From Clusia tigrina (taxonomy: Eukaryota > Arthropoda > Insecta > Diptera > Clusiidae): DNA of 64,000 bases. Below the pieces are notes generated by a model. It saw only the letters and a list, made by a program, of their open reading frames with translations, had not been told where the DNA came from and did not search any database. Every line of letters starts with the position of its first letter. The stretch's first letter is position 1. Both the position numbers and the translations under genes were made by a program. The stretch lies in NCBI GenBank assembly GCA_920105625.2, contig OV050030.1:407107034-407171033 (forward strand). Reading direction: 5' to 3'. This document shows positions 1 to 10,874 of the stretch, piece by piece.

Positions 1-821
1 GAGGCGAATTATAGAATATTGGCATAGATTGGCATTCCCAATTACTGCTGTCAAGCCTGGTTTGGAGATAAAATCCTGCCCAAGGAGTACACCGGTAGTT
101 AATGTGTCATCGTTGACTACATATAAATCTAATTTTACATTCACGTCGTCAAGGTGAACGGTTGCCTGTAGTCTTTGATGAATTTCCTGCTCGCCGCCAC
201 ATATGCCTCTGATCGATTTTCAAGTTTATTAGCAGATGTTTTTCGTATCATACTACACTCACTACCCGTATCAATAAATGTTGTACACGCCGTATGATCC
301 ACCATTATGAATTTTTCCCCAAACTTTGGTTGCACTTGGCAGTGTTTGACATTCGCCTTTTTCCCACAATTTTCTATCATATTTATTCAGACGATGGTTT
401 GTTCTTTATTTGATCAGAATATTATCGCAATTCTGGCCACAATAGGACAAATGCTTTTTACATGTTTTTAGTTTACCAAATTGTTTTCATTTGTAATTCA
501 CACGAGCTCCGCCCTTCCGACATTTCTCGTTGTTTAAAACAAAATAACTATTTTTACAAATTCCGCGAAAGAGACGATTAAACGAAAGTGCAAGTCTTCA
601 ATACAGTGTCTAGTTCTGTTTAGATAAACTAAATACTTATAATAACTAATTTATAATTTAATAAAAGTGATAAAGAAACAATCAAACAAACAAAGGAACT
701 GTTATATACATATATGAGTTAAAAGTTGAAAGAGACAACAAATAAAGTAATCCCGGTTGTGTGGTGTTGCCACAGTGGACTCTGGTCATAACAATTGGTT
801 AGAGTTACCACAGCAAATTTT

Positions 822-823
<2 letters not shown>
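1..823 (-). mobile_element. Ty3/gypsy-type retrotransposon fragment, copy A (protease region)
   Basis: This minus-strand fragment matches 22,903-23,717 almost base for base. It carries the start of a retroviral-type aspartic protease at 141-380, with the active-site motif FIDTGSECSMI. The downstream reverse transcriptase lies off the left edge of the window. A short extra stretch near base 10-30, absent from copy B, breaks the sequence. The side upstream of the protease (381-823) shows no open gag frame. The fragment is one end of a composite block duplicated at 19.7-38.9 kb. It is a dead remnant. Confidence 0.75.

Positions 824-825
<2 letters not shown>

Positions 826-864
<39 letters not shown>
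826..864. repeat. (TA)n microsatellite
   Basis: About 19 uninterrupted TA dinucleotides lie exactly at the seam between the gypsy fragment and the R1-type LINE. In copy B (near 23,712) the run has collapsed to a few units and about 200 bp of LINE next to it are missing. Confidence 0.95.
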
Positions 865-866
<2 letters not shown>

Positions 867-2652
867 TCCTGATTATTTGTCACCTATCCTACTAAGGTGG
901 CATGTTGTGGCATTTCGATAGGAAGTACCCCATCATACATTATATGCCATAGTGTTGGGCCCAGTACTGAACCTTGGGGCACGCCACCCATCACCTTGTG
1001 ATCCTTTGGGCCTTCTTCTGTCTCGTACTCTGTCCCTGAAATATTCTCGTATGATTTTGACTAACTATGCAGCAGTCTGAAATGATTTCAGCGCTTGTAT
1101 GATGAGATCCGACCTTGCGCTATTGAAAGCATGTCCAACGTGATGATCGCGCAATATCTCCGAGTATTTATACTGCCCACCGTAGTGTCTGATGCGATCG
1201 TTGTGACTCGTTTTATAGCGTCTATCGTTGATCTGCCGCGTCGGAAACTAAATTGATCTTTTGATAGCTTTGGATCGACTCGACGCTCATCTGGCTTCTT
1301 TCCGGGCTTGAGCAAGAGAACCAGCCGTTGCTTATTCCAGTCCCTTGGAAAGCACCCTTCTCTTAAGCACTCGGTATACATGCTTGCAAAGATCTGCGGA
1401 CGCTCGTGGATTGCAAGATTCAGAGCAATGTTCGGAATACCGTCTGGTCCTGGCGCCTTCTTGTCTCCCATCCTAGCTGTCGCATGCAGTACTTCCTGTG
1501 ACGTTACCTCCGGCAAATTATTGACCGGCACATCATACTCTGGAGTTTCTTCCTGCATTGGGAATAATGTCGCCACTATGTCCCTTAGCAGTACTGGTCA
1601 TGTTGGTTGCGGCGCCTTCGGACCGTGGACCTGCCGGCATAATCACCTTATATACCTTATCCCATGGATCGTCATTTGCAGCGTCGATGAGCTCACGGTA
1701 TGCACGCTTTTTAGTAGCTGCAATTTCCGTTCGGAGCTTTTTTCGTAGCTTGGCGAACTCGTCATGAAGATGCTAGAAGTCGGGATTGCGCCATGCTCTT
1801 TGGCTTTTCCTCCTAGCCTTGATGCAGTTTGCTATGATTTCTGCGATCTCGTAGACAGGCCTTCTTGGCAATCTGCTCTTTCTGGCCGGCATTGCTGCGT
1901 CACACGATTTCATAACTGCTGCCATTGTCCTTGTTACTTTTGATGTGACTGTTGCATTACCTACGGTCTGCGCAAAATTGTTCCAGATATGTACGAAAAG
2001 GTCTTTATCAAGCTCTATCGACACCCATCCCTTAGGTGTCGTGGCTTTGGGTTCCGTTCGAATATTGCGATTTAGCTGAATTTCCATTACTAGCGCCCGG
2101 TGATCGCTCTGTGTGTGCATGTTGCTTTTCCTCCAGCGCATTTTCTTTGCCATGTTACTGTTGGCGACGGCCAGGTCAATGATCGAGGAGCTTCTGCCAT
2201 TCGCAAATGTAGTCACGCCAGGGGTGTTCAGCAGCGACAGGTTTAGGGCTCTGATGAACACCTCAAGTGCAGCTCCTCTTTTATTTGTGCTCTTGCAGCC
2301 CCAGATGGTGGACCAGGCATTGAAATCGCCTAGTATTATTATATTTCATTTCCCTTGTGCCTCCGTTTGTACTGCGGGAAGCAGAGTTTCAAATTCGCGG
2401 ATATTGAGACGTAAATACTAAATACATGGGTCCTTTCACATGGACCCACGTATAGAATTCGACCGCTGGTACCATCACTGCGCTGGTAGCCGATTGGCCA
2501 TACTGCCGCTGTTCCCGTGAGGTCTGCATATCACGAGTGTACTTGTATGGTTCTGCTATAACAATGACATCCGCATGCACATCAGTCTCGTTCTGCCAAA
2601 GGAGAGCTTGTGCCGCGATGCAGTGATTTAGATTTATTTGCAGGAATCTCAT
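865..2652 (-). pseudogene. R1-type LINE ORF2 (endonuclease + reverse transcriptase), copy A
   Basis: ORF2 of a non-LTR retrotransposon would nick target DNA and prime reverse transcription there. Reading on the minus strand from an ATG at 2,652, the protein opens with MRFLQINLNHC, typical of R1-clade apurinic endonucleases. The endonuclease end (SDHRALVMEI) lies near 2,110-2,150. RT block motifs follow: KKAPGPDGIPN near 1,440-1,460, LLLKPGKKPDERR near 1,290, and GGVPQGSVLGPTLWHIMYDG near 945-985. The frame breaks several times, for example around 1,120 and 1,770. The sequence ends at 865 just before the YADD catalytic block, so the copy is 3'-truncated and inactive. The start overlaps the ORF1 stop as ATGA. 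Confidence 0.85.
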
Positions 2653-3830
2653 GATGATGCCTTTGCGCCTGCCTTGCATCTGCTGCTGCCAGTTGGGTGT
2701 GGACCGCTGCAGTATACACATTTCGGAGTATTTGTGCACTCCGCCGCCTTGTGTCCCGGTTTTGCGCATTTTCTGCAAAGGTTTGACCTGTCTGTACCGG
2801 TGCATTTGGATACATGGTGATCGGTTTCCCTGCATCTGAAGCACTTGGCTGGCTGTTCGACTTCAGTTATGGGACATCTTGCCCAGCTTAGACGGATGTA
2901 TTTCTCAGGCAGTGCTTTCTTTGCGTCGTCGGCTCTCAGTTGTATATATACGGTGGATGTGCCGTCTCGCCTAGTCTTCGCCATATGTATCGATTTCTCC
3001 ATTACAACGATGCTTAGCTGTTTGGTGAGATCAGCTGCGATGTCTACCGGCGATTTTAGCTCTGACTCGCACCTGAATCGTGATCATCTGCATCTATTGT
3101 TACGCCTTTTCCTAAAACCTTGGCTAATTTGCTTTCAAAGCACGTCGCCTTTGGTCCCCTCTTCAGCTCCATAAGCAAGTCCCCTTTATGAGTCCGCCTG
3201 AGCCTGTTGACCGCAGAGCCAAGTTCCTGCAATTCATGGCTGGTCTCTATTTTCCTTACTATATCCACGACGGATTCCTTGCCATCTGACTTTGTAATGA
3301 AGGCATTGGGCTTCATCCTAAATCCTGCTCGGTGTATTGGCTTGCGATTCGCGGTAACCTTCTGTCAATTTATTATTGCTTTGCGCTTTTGCCGCTGTCC
3401 TCTCTGCCGGCACTGGGTCTTTTCGCGGTGTATCTTTAATTCCCATATTTTGTACGCGTTTCTCCGTTGGTGCTGGTGTCTTCTTATCTGTCGCTTCCGA
3501 CGCAGCTAGCGGTATAGGCGTTATTACGCCCTGATCCCTTTTGGAAATGCGCTGCCTCTTAGATTTGGGCGTACTGCAGATTTTTTTTGGCGAGATCGGT
3601 GGACCCCTGAACCTGCTTGCCGATACCGGCGTCGCGGTGAGAAGGTTCGCAGTTACTGCCGCTCCGCCTCTAATCGACTCCGCCTGCTGTTTTCCAATTC
3701 TATCTAGAATTAGCAGCTCCGAGTGCTGCCGACGTAGATCCAGCGTAGCCTCCACCACCTCCGTTTCAAGATTTTGGCGTCTCTTTACCACGTTCTCTTG
3801 CCTTTTTATAGCAGTTTCCATTTGTGTCAG
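2649..3830 (-). pseudogene. R1-type LINE ORF1 (gag-like), copy A
   Basis: The nucleic-acid-binding ORF1 protein of the same LINE. The C-terminal part (2,649-3,002) carries three zinc knuckles: CFRCRETDHHVSKC, CRKCAKPGHKAAEC and CVYCSGPHPTGSSRC. This triplet is characteristic of R1- and Jockey-group LINEs. Upstream lie a charged linker (3,056-3,316) and a helical N-terminal part (3,318-3,821). Stops near 3,056 and 3,317 separate the three open pieces, so the gene is broken. The TGA stop overlaps the ORF2 start. The border with the neighbouring Jockey-type gag lies between about 3,830 and 4,000 and cannot be fixed by eye. Copy B at 35.8-37.0 kb has a 33-bp stretch here that copy A lacks. Confidence 0.85.
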
Positions 3831-4033
3831 CCCAGAACCAGAAACTCGTTCTCGTGTACTGATGGTTGCACGGTCTGCACCATTTGCTCAGATGCACCTA
3901 TCTGTGGGTTAGTTGCAGATCCCGTGATTCCTGCTGCCACCTCTGAGTATGTTATGGGAAGGGAGAGGTTTTTGCAAAGAGAGGCGTTTACATACCTTTC
4001 TTCAATCGCTTTTCTAGTTTTTCTACTGGAATT

Positions 4034-4800
4034 TCATAATTTTGTGGTTTTGCATTTTACAGTTTGTGCGGCATTTTGATATTTACATTTTGTTGCTGTT
4101 TTTATTTTTAGAATTTCCTGCCTTTGCTTGATGTTTGGGCAGTTTCTGTTGTTTGCTCTGTGAGCATGTTTGCAGTTTATGCATTCGACCTTGGTGCATG
4201 GTATTGGGTTATGGATTGCAGACGCGCACACTCCACACTTTGCTTCAGTTTTGCAATATTTTTTCGTGAGTCCCAACATCAGACCATTTTCACATTGCAG
4301 AGGAGATTGAATAAATGCTTCTACTTAGGAATCCCATATTTACCTCTTTTGGGAGTTGATATTTTTTTAATGATATAATGTGAATGAATAAATTTTTTAA
4401 GTTTTTGGCACTCTACTACATCTTGATTATTTAGTCCGTCAAGAATTTCTGTTTCGGACAAGTCTCGCAGTGGTGGAGCGAACACAACTCCTTTTACTGT
4501 GTTTAGAGTCGGGAGTAAAATTGCCGTTATCGGACATATTCCACATAAATTTGTTGCTTTTAAAAATTTGTTTGTTTGTTTCTCATTTTTTGTGAGAATC
4601 AATAAATTGCCGCCTCGTGTAAATGTAATTTCTTGGACACTTTGAGAACAGATTCCTTCAAGAAAAAGATTGAAACTTTTGAAGGGTTTGGTTTCCACTT
4701 TGCTCTTTAAAAAACGAATTTTGGGCTGTGAGTTTTTCCATAAATGGGTTTTGAACCAATTACGGGGAAATCGTGTTGGTTGTCAATGTTTGTATTTGCT
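4034..4800 (-). pseudogene. Jockey-type LINE gag (ORF1) fragment, copy A
   Basis: The minus strand reads as a Jockey-clade gag in two pieces. The N-terminal piece (4,321-4,698) contains GVVFAPPLRDLSETEILDGL, an RNA-binding region seen in Jockey gags. The C-terminal piece (4,034-4,279) has cysteine-rich knuckles (CKTEAKCGVC, then CINCKHAHRANNRNC). A frame break near 4,280-4,320 separates them. No endonuclease or RT of this element is next to it: the sequence on one side is the R1-type LINE and on the other a gypsy leader. It is a truncated relic, duplicated at 37,193-37,925. Confidence 0.75.
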
Positions 4801-4909
4801 TTTTTTCTTTTTCTGTCTTGGTCTAGCAATTCAAAATTGTTTTATGTATTTAGCCAGAAAAAGAGTAACAATGACACACAATTTTTTTTGTTGCTGTTGT
4901 TGTTTTTAA

Positions 4910-5186
4910 AGCAATGAGAAAAGAAATGAGAAGGGAAAGAAACACTACAGTTGAACGATTGAAGAGCCCCAACTTTAGACCGAACTGTTCTGTTTTGAAA
5001 TATATAATTTCTTTTAAGTCATGGTCATTATTTTCATCTTTTCCAATTCTATATTTATTTGTTCTCCATATATTGGTTCACACCAGGATTCCCATGCACA
5101 TTCCCTGGTGTGGACCGTTGAGGCACTTTTTGTAGTTACCAGAATTCCCGGTGTTTTAAAAACACATCCTACCGACTGCGCCGAAA
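4910..5186 (-). mobile_element. Gypsy-type leader with primer-binding site, copy A
   Basis: On the minus strand the LTR at 5,187-5,669 is followed by a tRNA-Ser-type primer-binding site (ggcgcagtcggtagg, about 5,165-5,180; copy B reads ttggcgcagtcggtagg). About 270 bp of untranslated leader follow before the sequence switches to the Jockey-type gag. Gag and pol of this element are absent. Confidence 0.7.
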
Positions 5187-5669
5187 TGTCGGGGGGTCTT
5201 GTGTGTTGTCGTCCCTTGAGTGAGCACCTTTTCGCTGCCGGTAATAGGCGCTGGCGTGGGCGGACAGCAGAGGTGGTTACTAAAAAGGCGCTTATAGCTG
5301 CCAAAGTAAAACACTGTGTTCCTATCAGTTGTAAAATACAAGAGAGCTTTATTGCTTAAAATCATAAGTCTTATATACTATTTTACAATGAATACGTCCA
5401 GTCTAGGTAAGCACCCTTCTGGTGTTCCAGATACGCAATAGTTGATTGGTGTCAGTTGGTTATTCAACAGACCTTCTAAAGGCCAATGCATACTTCACAT
5501 AATGATTAATCAAAAGTCACTGCTACTTGTACCCTAAAAATATGTGATTGCTTAATTGGTTGATAATTATACTACTTCTAAATGCTAACTACACCAAATG
5601 TGTAGTGTCTATTAGGAGTTGGTGCTGTGAGTCAACTACTCGCTGGTAGCTTGATTCTGACCCACAACA
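5187..5669 (-). repeat. Gypsy-type LTR, copy A (483 bp)
   Basis: The ends read TG...CA in minus orientation (start tgttgtgggtcag, end ccgaca). It is a diverged relative of the LTRs at 24,935-25,415 and 49,767-50,256, sharing the conserved start and the stretch giving gttgactcacagca. The primer-binding site sits directly downstream, so this is a 5' LTR. The paired 3' LTR is not in the window. Confidence 0.8.
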
Positions 5670-5829
5670 AGTGATTCGCATTGGCACACACAGAAAGTAG
5701 GGAATAACCTTTATATCGTAAACATGCTTCGCCAGTGGTTGCCAAGTGGATGCACTACTTAAGTTAATTTGGTATTAAAGTGTTGCTTCAAATGTGCCAC
5801 TCTCGGAAGAAGCATTTGCAGGCTATGTA

Positions 5830-6190
5830 CAGCTGCGGTCAAAATAATAGCAGCGCAATAGAGTAAAAAGTTTAAGCCGAAAAAAATTACTTTTCTTTGA
5901 AATCATGTACTTTTTTCTTATAAATGTAAAGAATATACGCTACTATTTATTCTCCACCTGCAAATAAACCCGAAAACTTGTGTATTTTTTAAATATTACA
6001 TCAAAAAACTTTTATTTTTCCAAATTCAGCGGTCAAAAAAATAGCAGTGTGAACAGAATAAAATAAATTCATTCATTTAAATTCATTTAACTAAACATTG
6101 GTCTTAAGAAAAACGTAAAAAATATAAAGCACAGAAAAAATAATGTACTTAGTACTTCGTTGCCCAACCTTTGTAAAGGGTAATTCCATT
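5830..6190 (-). mobile_element. Tc1-like transposon end fragment
   Basis: The fragment begins at a TA (5,828-5,829) with cagctgcggtcaaaataa. A second copy of the core (cagcggtcaaaaaaatagcag) lies at 6,027, about 195 bp inside. This spacing is the IR/DR terminal architecture of long-TIR Tc1-like elements. On the minus strand the sequence up to 6,190 encodes a short C-terminal remnant, LYKGWATKY then a stop at 6,149-6,151, like the last residues of Tc1-type transposases. The rest of the transposase and the other end are missing. The element is cut off at 6,191 by the gtgacgggtgtgacc repeat. Confidence 0.6.
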
Positions 6191-6565
6191 GTGACGGGTG
6201 TGACCATGATACTCACATGTTTAGTTATAATTCAAAATATAAAATTAATAATTAAAAAAAGCAGGCTGCGATTCCCAAGAATGTTAATCTTAAAAACGTT
6301 TCATAACAGGTAGACACTGAAAGACCATGATTTCTGCTCAGAATGGTCATTAGAAGACTGTGACGGGTGTGACCTTACACATTTGAGCATTTAAAGAATT
6401 ACGACTTTCAGGTTATATTCTGTAAAATTTTCAGTAGAACGAGCACAATTATTTTGATGTAGTTAATTGTTTAAAGTATTTTTGATTGTTTTAAATACTT
6501 ACTGTCTGCAAAAAACCATTTTTCTTTAAAAAAAACTCTTTTTAGAAAATGTGACGGGTGTGACC
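6191..6565. repeat. Three dispersed copies of gtgacgggtgtgacc
   Basis: Exact 15-mers lie at 6,191-6,205, 6,360-6,374 and 6,551-6,565, all in the same orientation and 169-191 bp apart. A one-mismatch copy is at 10,405-10,419, on the far side of the degenerate transposon gene. They flank that gene on both sides and may be terminal or subterminal binding repeats of its element. Confidence 0.7.
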
Positions 6566-7100
6566 TAGTGTGAAAACTTGAATAGTTTGAAGAAATTAAA
6601 CTTTTTATTGACTTCAATTATTTGAACATTATAAGGAAAAACACAAAACAATATAATAAGACATTTATTTATTCGCTAACTGTACCATCATTGACAGCAG
6701 AATACTGCAAGAGAGTATGTTTTAAAGCAATTTTTTTAAATTCTGCTAAATATTTATAAGAAACATACACAGAGACTGCATCTGCTCTTTTGAAGTTATG
6801 CATTTTTTGAATATTGTTTAGTGGTTTAACGCCTTTTGTTTTAAAAAGAAGTGTTCTGCACTATGTGGTCTTTAGCTGCGTAAAAGACAAGAATTTCTTT
6901 TTTTCTAATAGATATTTGAAACAGTCCAGCGGTGTTTTCATAATACATTCTCGAGCTTTAATCGCTGCCCATAATGTTCTTTTTACAGTTGCGCCGATAC
7001 CATCCACAGCGCCTTTACCATGGCCAGTAGCAAACAAATTCCAAGTCACTTCTAATCCAAAATCCTGCGGCGCATGACAAATGTTAAAAATAGTGTACCT

Positions 7101-7109
7101 ATTTTTAAA
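7101..7109. repeat. MULE target-site duplication, left copy
   Basis: The 9-mer atttttaaa flanks the left MULE end and recurs at 9,827-9,835. Nine bp is the usual Mutator-superfamily duplication length. It lies within codons of the interrupted gene. Confidence 0.9.
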
Positions 7110-9826
7110 GGCTCAGTGAATAAAGGCCTAACGAACTAATGCCTAATTTTTGAAAATGAAAGAATGCCTAAACAAGAACGCCTAAGAAGAAAGTGAAAGA
7201 ACGTCTAACTTTAAAAATGAAGGAAAGTCTAATTTTAAAAATGAAAGAAAGTCTAAATTGTTAGGGTTTCTTTCATTATGAATTAACACCTAATGAAAGA
7301 AAACCTAACAACTGGAATTAAAATGCTGAAAATATATTTTGAAAGGAAAAAATGTATTTTTAAATTATATTTAACTATAAGTTATGTAAATACAGTTAAA
7401 TTTTCAACAACTATAGCTCTACATAGCGGACATTTGAAAAAATTTTCACCTGCGTTAGCTTTTAGTTCATTACAACAGTTCAAGCAAATTTTTAAATGCC
7501 GACATGGCAAAAGTAATATATTTGGCTTTGAAACCAAACACACTATGCACATCGCAGTATCAGTTTCGCCAAAATAATGACTTGGTATGTTTGGATCAAC
7601 AGTATCGTCGCCATCATCATTTTCATCTTCGCTATCATTATCGTCCTCGTTATCACTGTTATGCCCATTTGTTTCAAATATGTCCTCATCTGGTTCTAGG
7701 TCAACACAAATTTTACTTTTTCCGAAAACCATTCTTTGCATAAATTCTTTGGGAGTAATTTTTCCCTCCAAGAGTTTATGACTGGCTTCTTCAATGTAAC
7801 TTGATTTTTGCTCATAGACGGTCTTCTTTTTTTTTGAAGTGCCATGGGATCCACCACTGCATATAAGAAGCTCAAAATCTTTACTCTTATTAAACTCTTC
7901 ATCAATAAGAGCTTTAAGAAATTTGAAAAAATTTCCATTTTTTTGAATGATGCGGCCAATAACGCCGTTATAAGCCTCGACAGCTGATGTAGTCCGTGTT
8001 CTTTTTAAGAAAACCGAAAATACTTCGGGTGTCACCTTAAAAAAAAAAAAACAAACAATAACAAATTAAAAATCAATTACTTTTATAACTTTAAAATTTA
8101 ATAATTTTCCCTTTTACAGAATGTTTACAAGATAGTGTATGCATTTTGTAAAAGGGAAAATTAATACCATTATTTTAACATTTTGTAAAAGGGAACTTAC
8201 CTTTCGTAACCATTGCTTTTCATAATAAATCATGAATGGTGTAAATAATTCTTGCATATTTGTATTCATCAATTCTTTTTTTATGTTCCCAAAAACCGCA
8301 TTTATTTGTGTAGCTGGTAACAGGGGTAGAGCAAGGATTTTATGGTATATCGTAGAGGCATTTTGATTGTTTCTTATTGAAGATGCCAATTGTTTCCACT
8401 TATACGAAATATTTCTCCTTATTGCTTGGCAATAATGAAACCAACAACCATAGATTTCACCATAGGCGAGTTTTTTTCTTATTGCCATTTGAAGACCGAC
8501 TTCGAAATCAGTTAAAAAACTTTTGGCGCTTAATTTAAATACATTTTCATTAATGTATGAAAATATATCTTCATAGTTTTTTTGCGATTTCTTATCCATA
8601 AGTATAAAAAATAATGGAAAGATCTGAAAAAAAAGAATACAAATAACAATAGAATTTTATTTATAATGTAAAATGTCTATAATTTATATTTTATTTTATA
8701 CCTTTCCGAAGTATTCAATATGAATTATTAAAAGCTGCTTGAAACAGCCATTTGGAACAACTGAAAATGTTCCATCTACTATATATGCCCTATTCATAGG
8801 AAGAATATTTTCTTCAATTTGTAGCATAATTTTCTTTGAAGCAAATATGCAAAATGAGCCGTTATTCCCTTGGATGCAAGCAATAAAAAATTGATGTTTC
8901 GGATCTCCATGCTTCGTTATTAATTGTAAACCTCTTTGCATCCTGTGAAAATCTAATTGTTTAGATTCCTCGGAGTTGCTGCAATAATATCGCATTTAAT
9001 TAAATTTAGATATTATCAAACTAAATAAATATAGTCTCACCTTGCACAAACATCGTAGAAACTTTTTTTGATTGTACTTAGCGCATTCATATCAGTTAAA
9101 ACTGAGGACGAATTCAAACATTCACTTTTAATTTTATTTACACACTTTAATTCATTTGCTAGGTTTTCCGATTCACCATGATTATGTTCAATGATTTTTT
9201 TTGGTTTTTGACACACGTCATTCACTAATTCAACCTTTGCCTTGCATTTTTTATTTAAACATACATAATACTTTTTATTTCTTATTAATGTTTTAAATTT
9301 ATACAATTGTTTTTCTGATATTACATAAAGTAATTTTGAATTAATCCTCTTGCCAGAAATAATTTCGTAATCCATTTTTAATTATAATATAATTTTTAAT
9401 GTCCAACACTTATGAATGACTTGCTCGTAGTGATAGAAGTTTAACGAATGACGACAACTGATAACAAATTGCAAAAACATTTGTCTAACCGTAAATACAA
9501 CTGTTAGTTTTCAATGAATTCACGCATAATAGTAATAAAAATCACACTTTTAGCAAAATGAAAAATCGCCTAACATTAATGAAAGAAAGCCTAACAATCA
9601 AAAATGAATAAATATCTAATTAGGCGTTTTTTTCATTTTTGATTCTTAGGCTTTCTTTCATTATGAAAAATCACCTAACAATTTTAATGAAGGAATGCCT
9701 AAAATATAAGACGTTCTTTCATAATGAACAACCGCCTAATTCCTATATAATTTTTTGTTGCAATTTTTAGGCATTATTTCATTTTTTTTTTAGGCGTTAG
9801 TTCGTTAGGCCTTTATTCACTGAGCC
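7110..9826 (-). mobile_element. Complete MULE (Mutator-like) DNA transposon, 2,717 bp
   Basis: The terminal inverted repeats read ggctcagtgaataaaggcct at both ends and continue for about 30 bp with one mismatch. Inside each end lies a 200-280 bp array of short repeats built on gcctaa and atgaaagaa (7,120-7,310 and 9,555-9,800). Perfect 9-bp target copies flank the element. The only gene is the four-exon transposase on the minus strand. All components expected of an autonomous element are present, and the ends and the target copies are undecayed, so insertion looks recent. Confidence 0.92.
7382..9375 (-). CDS. MULE transposase with FLYWCH finger and C-terminal RING (4 exons, 562 aa)
   Basis: Exons on the minus strand are 9,375-9,041, 8,978-8,702, 8,623-8,201 and 8,035-7,382. 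The three introns (62, 78 and 165 bp) all have GT-AG ends, and the exon lengths sum to 1,689 nt, exactly 563 codons, with no internal stop. An N-terminal FLYWCH-type zinc finger (YVCLNKKC...EHNH, residues ~35-75) should bind DNA. The MULE DDE core has D in VDGTF (~180), D in LTDFEVG (~244), the CWFHYC insert (~264) and E in SAVEAYN (~364). An acidic stretch then leads to a C3HC4 RING (CIVC, PCRHLKIC, NCC, CPLC; ~508-552), the fold of ubiquitin ligases. The RING fusion is unusual for a transposase. The start is the first ATG before the finger. Confidence 0.85.
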
Positions 9827-9835
9827 ATTTTTAAA
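9827..9835. repeat. MULE target-site duplication, right copy
   Basis: Second copy of atttttaaa, immediately outside the right terminal repeat and in the same orientation as the copy at 7,101-7,109. Confidence 0.9.
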
Positions 9836-10504
9836 TTGTGATGCACAACCATCCGAAAAAACGTGCACAACTTTCAAATCAACTTTTGTTTTGAGGTCGT
9901 TTATAATCATATTTAAAAAAGCCCAAACATTGTGCTTGTTATGGGTTCAATCGTCGCTGATAATAGCATAGGAACGTGAAATAACACAGTCTTCATGCCG
10001 TACCCAGGCGCACGCTGTAAAAACTGTAACTTGTGGATGATTTCAGTGTGCACTTTGGATTTCGTCTTGGTAAAATATTGAAAAATTTTCAGCGAAATCC
10101 ACTTGCAAAACAGCTTCGTTCTGGTCTTGTATCTCTTTCATGACTTGGAAACATTGTGTCTGCATATTGTTGACGAACCAATGTGTTTTAAATTGATCAA
10201 ATTTTAATTGAAAAATTGTCAGATATTCGTGTACAGAAGCTTTCTTAATATTTATTTGGAAATGGCCTTCTTCACTTGTCCACTGCTTCCACGACACTGT
10301 AATATTTCCAAGAGATCTGATATATTATCACAATGAGGACAATCATTTCTCATACATTTTTCTGTTTTTTGCGTCCATTGAAAAAATCACACGTAAGCTT
10401 TGGTGTGGCGGGTGTGACCAAATATTTTCTATAACTAAATACTGGAATATTAACTCGAGGTTCACAAAATTTCACTACATTGCACTATGGCCGAAATCGC
10501 GATT

Positions 10505-10735
10505 TTAGCGGCAAAAAATACTTCCCGACAAGCTAGCTTCACCAAATTTGGTGTGTAGACTTCTAATGATAAAAAAATTGATTTGAGAAAAAATGGGTGG
10601 GCCACGCCCCCTTTTTTCAAAGTAGTGGCAAAACGTACTTCCTGGCAAGCTAGCTTCACCAAAATGGTTATACGGACTTCTACTGACAAAAAAAAACTTG
10701 AGAAAAAATGGGCGGTCCACGCCCACTATTAAAAA
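10505..10735. repeat. Two diverged tandem units of ~115-120 bp
   Basis: Both units contain aagctagcttcaccaaa, acttctaatga/actgaca, a run of a, ttgagaaaaaatggg and then a GC-rich ccacgcccac/c core. The first starts near 10,505 and the second near 10,622. Repeats with a gggc-ggccacgccc core are common in fly genomes. The open frames across them are by-products of the repetition. No gene is seen in 10,420-10,870. Confidence 0.7.
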
Positions 10736-10874
10736 AATATTGAATGCTACCAAGAAATTCATTTATTTTTTAATTCATAAATTTATAATTTTAAAGAAGT
10801 TGTAAATGCTTATGGATTAATCTGAAAATAACAAAATAATGGATACATATTCTCAAAAGATATAGGGCTTAATT

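Larger units (their letters stand above)
6669..10377 (-). pseudogene. Unclassified transposon-type protein (DFAEN / GHGKG family), split by a MULE
   Basis: Two minus-strand pieces, 9,827-10,377 and 6,669-7,109, belong to one reading frame. The first has a cysteine pair (CPHCDN), an SWKQW segment and VDFAENFSIFYQDEIQ. The second continues from FSDGCASQFKNR into FATGHGKGAVDGIGATVKR and a C-terminal tail. I recall this motif order from uncharacterised, highly repeated proteins in many animals, probably DDE-like transposases; the family name is not known to me. The MULE at 7,110-9,826 interrupts it, and removing the MULE plus one 9-bp target copy restores frame exactly. Independent decay is visible: a TGA near 9,945 inside the ISDD...HNKHN segment and a TAG near 6,855. 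The N-terminal half is missing. Confidence 0.65.

Noticed and set aside
1308..1767. Plus-strand frames opposite the R1-type LINE
   Set aside because: They are shadows of RT and endonuclease codons, repeated identically opposite copy B.
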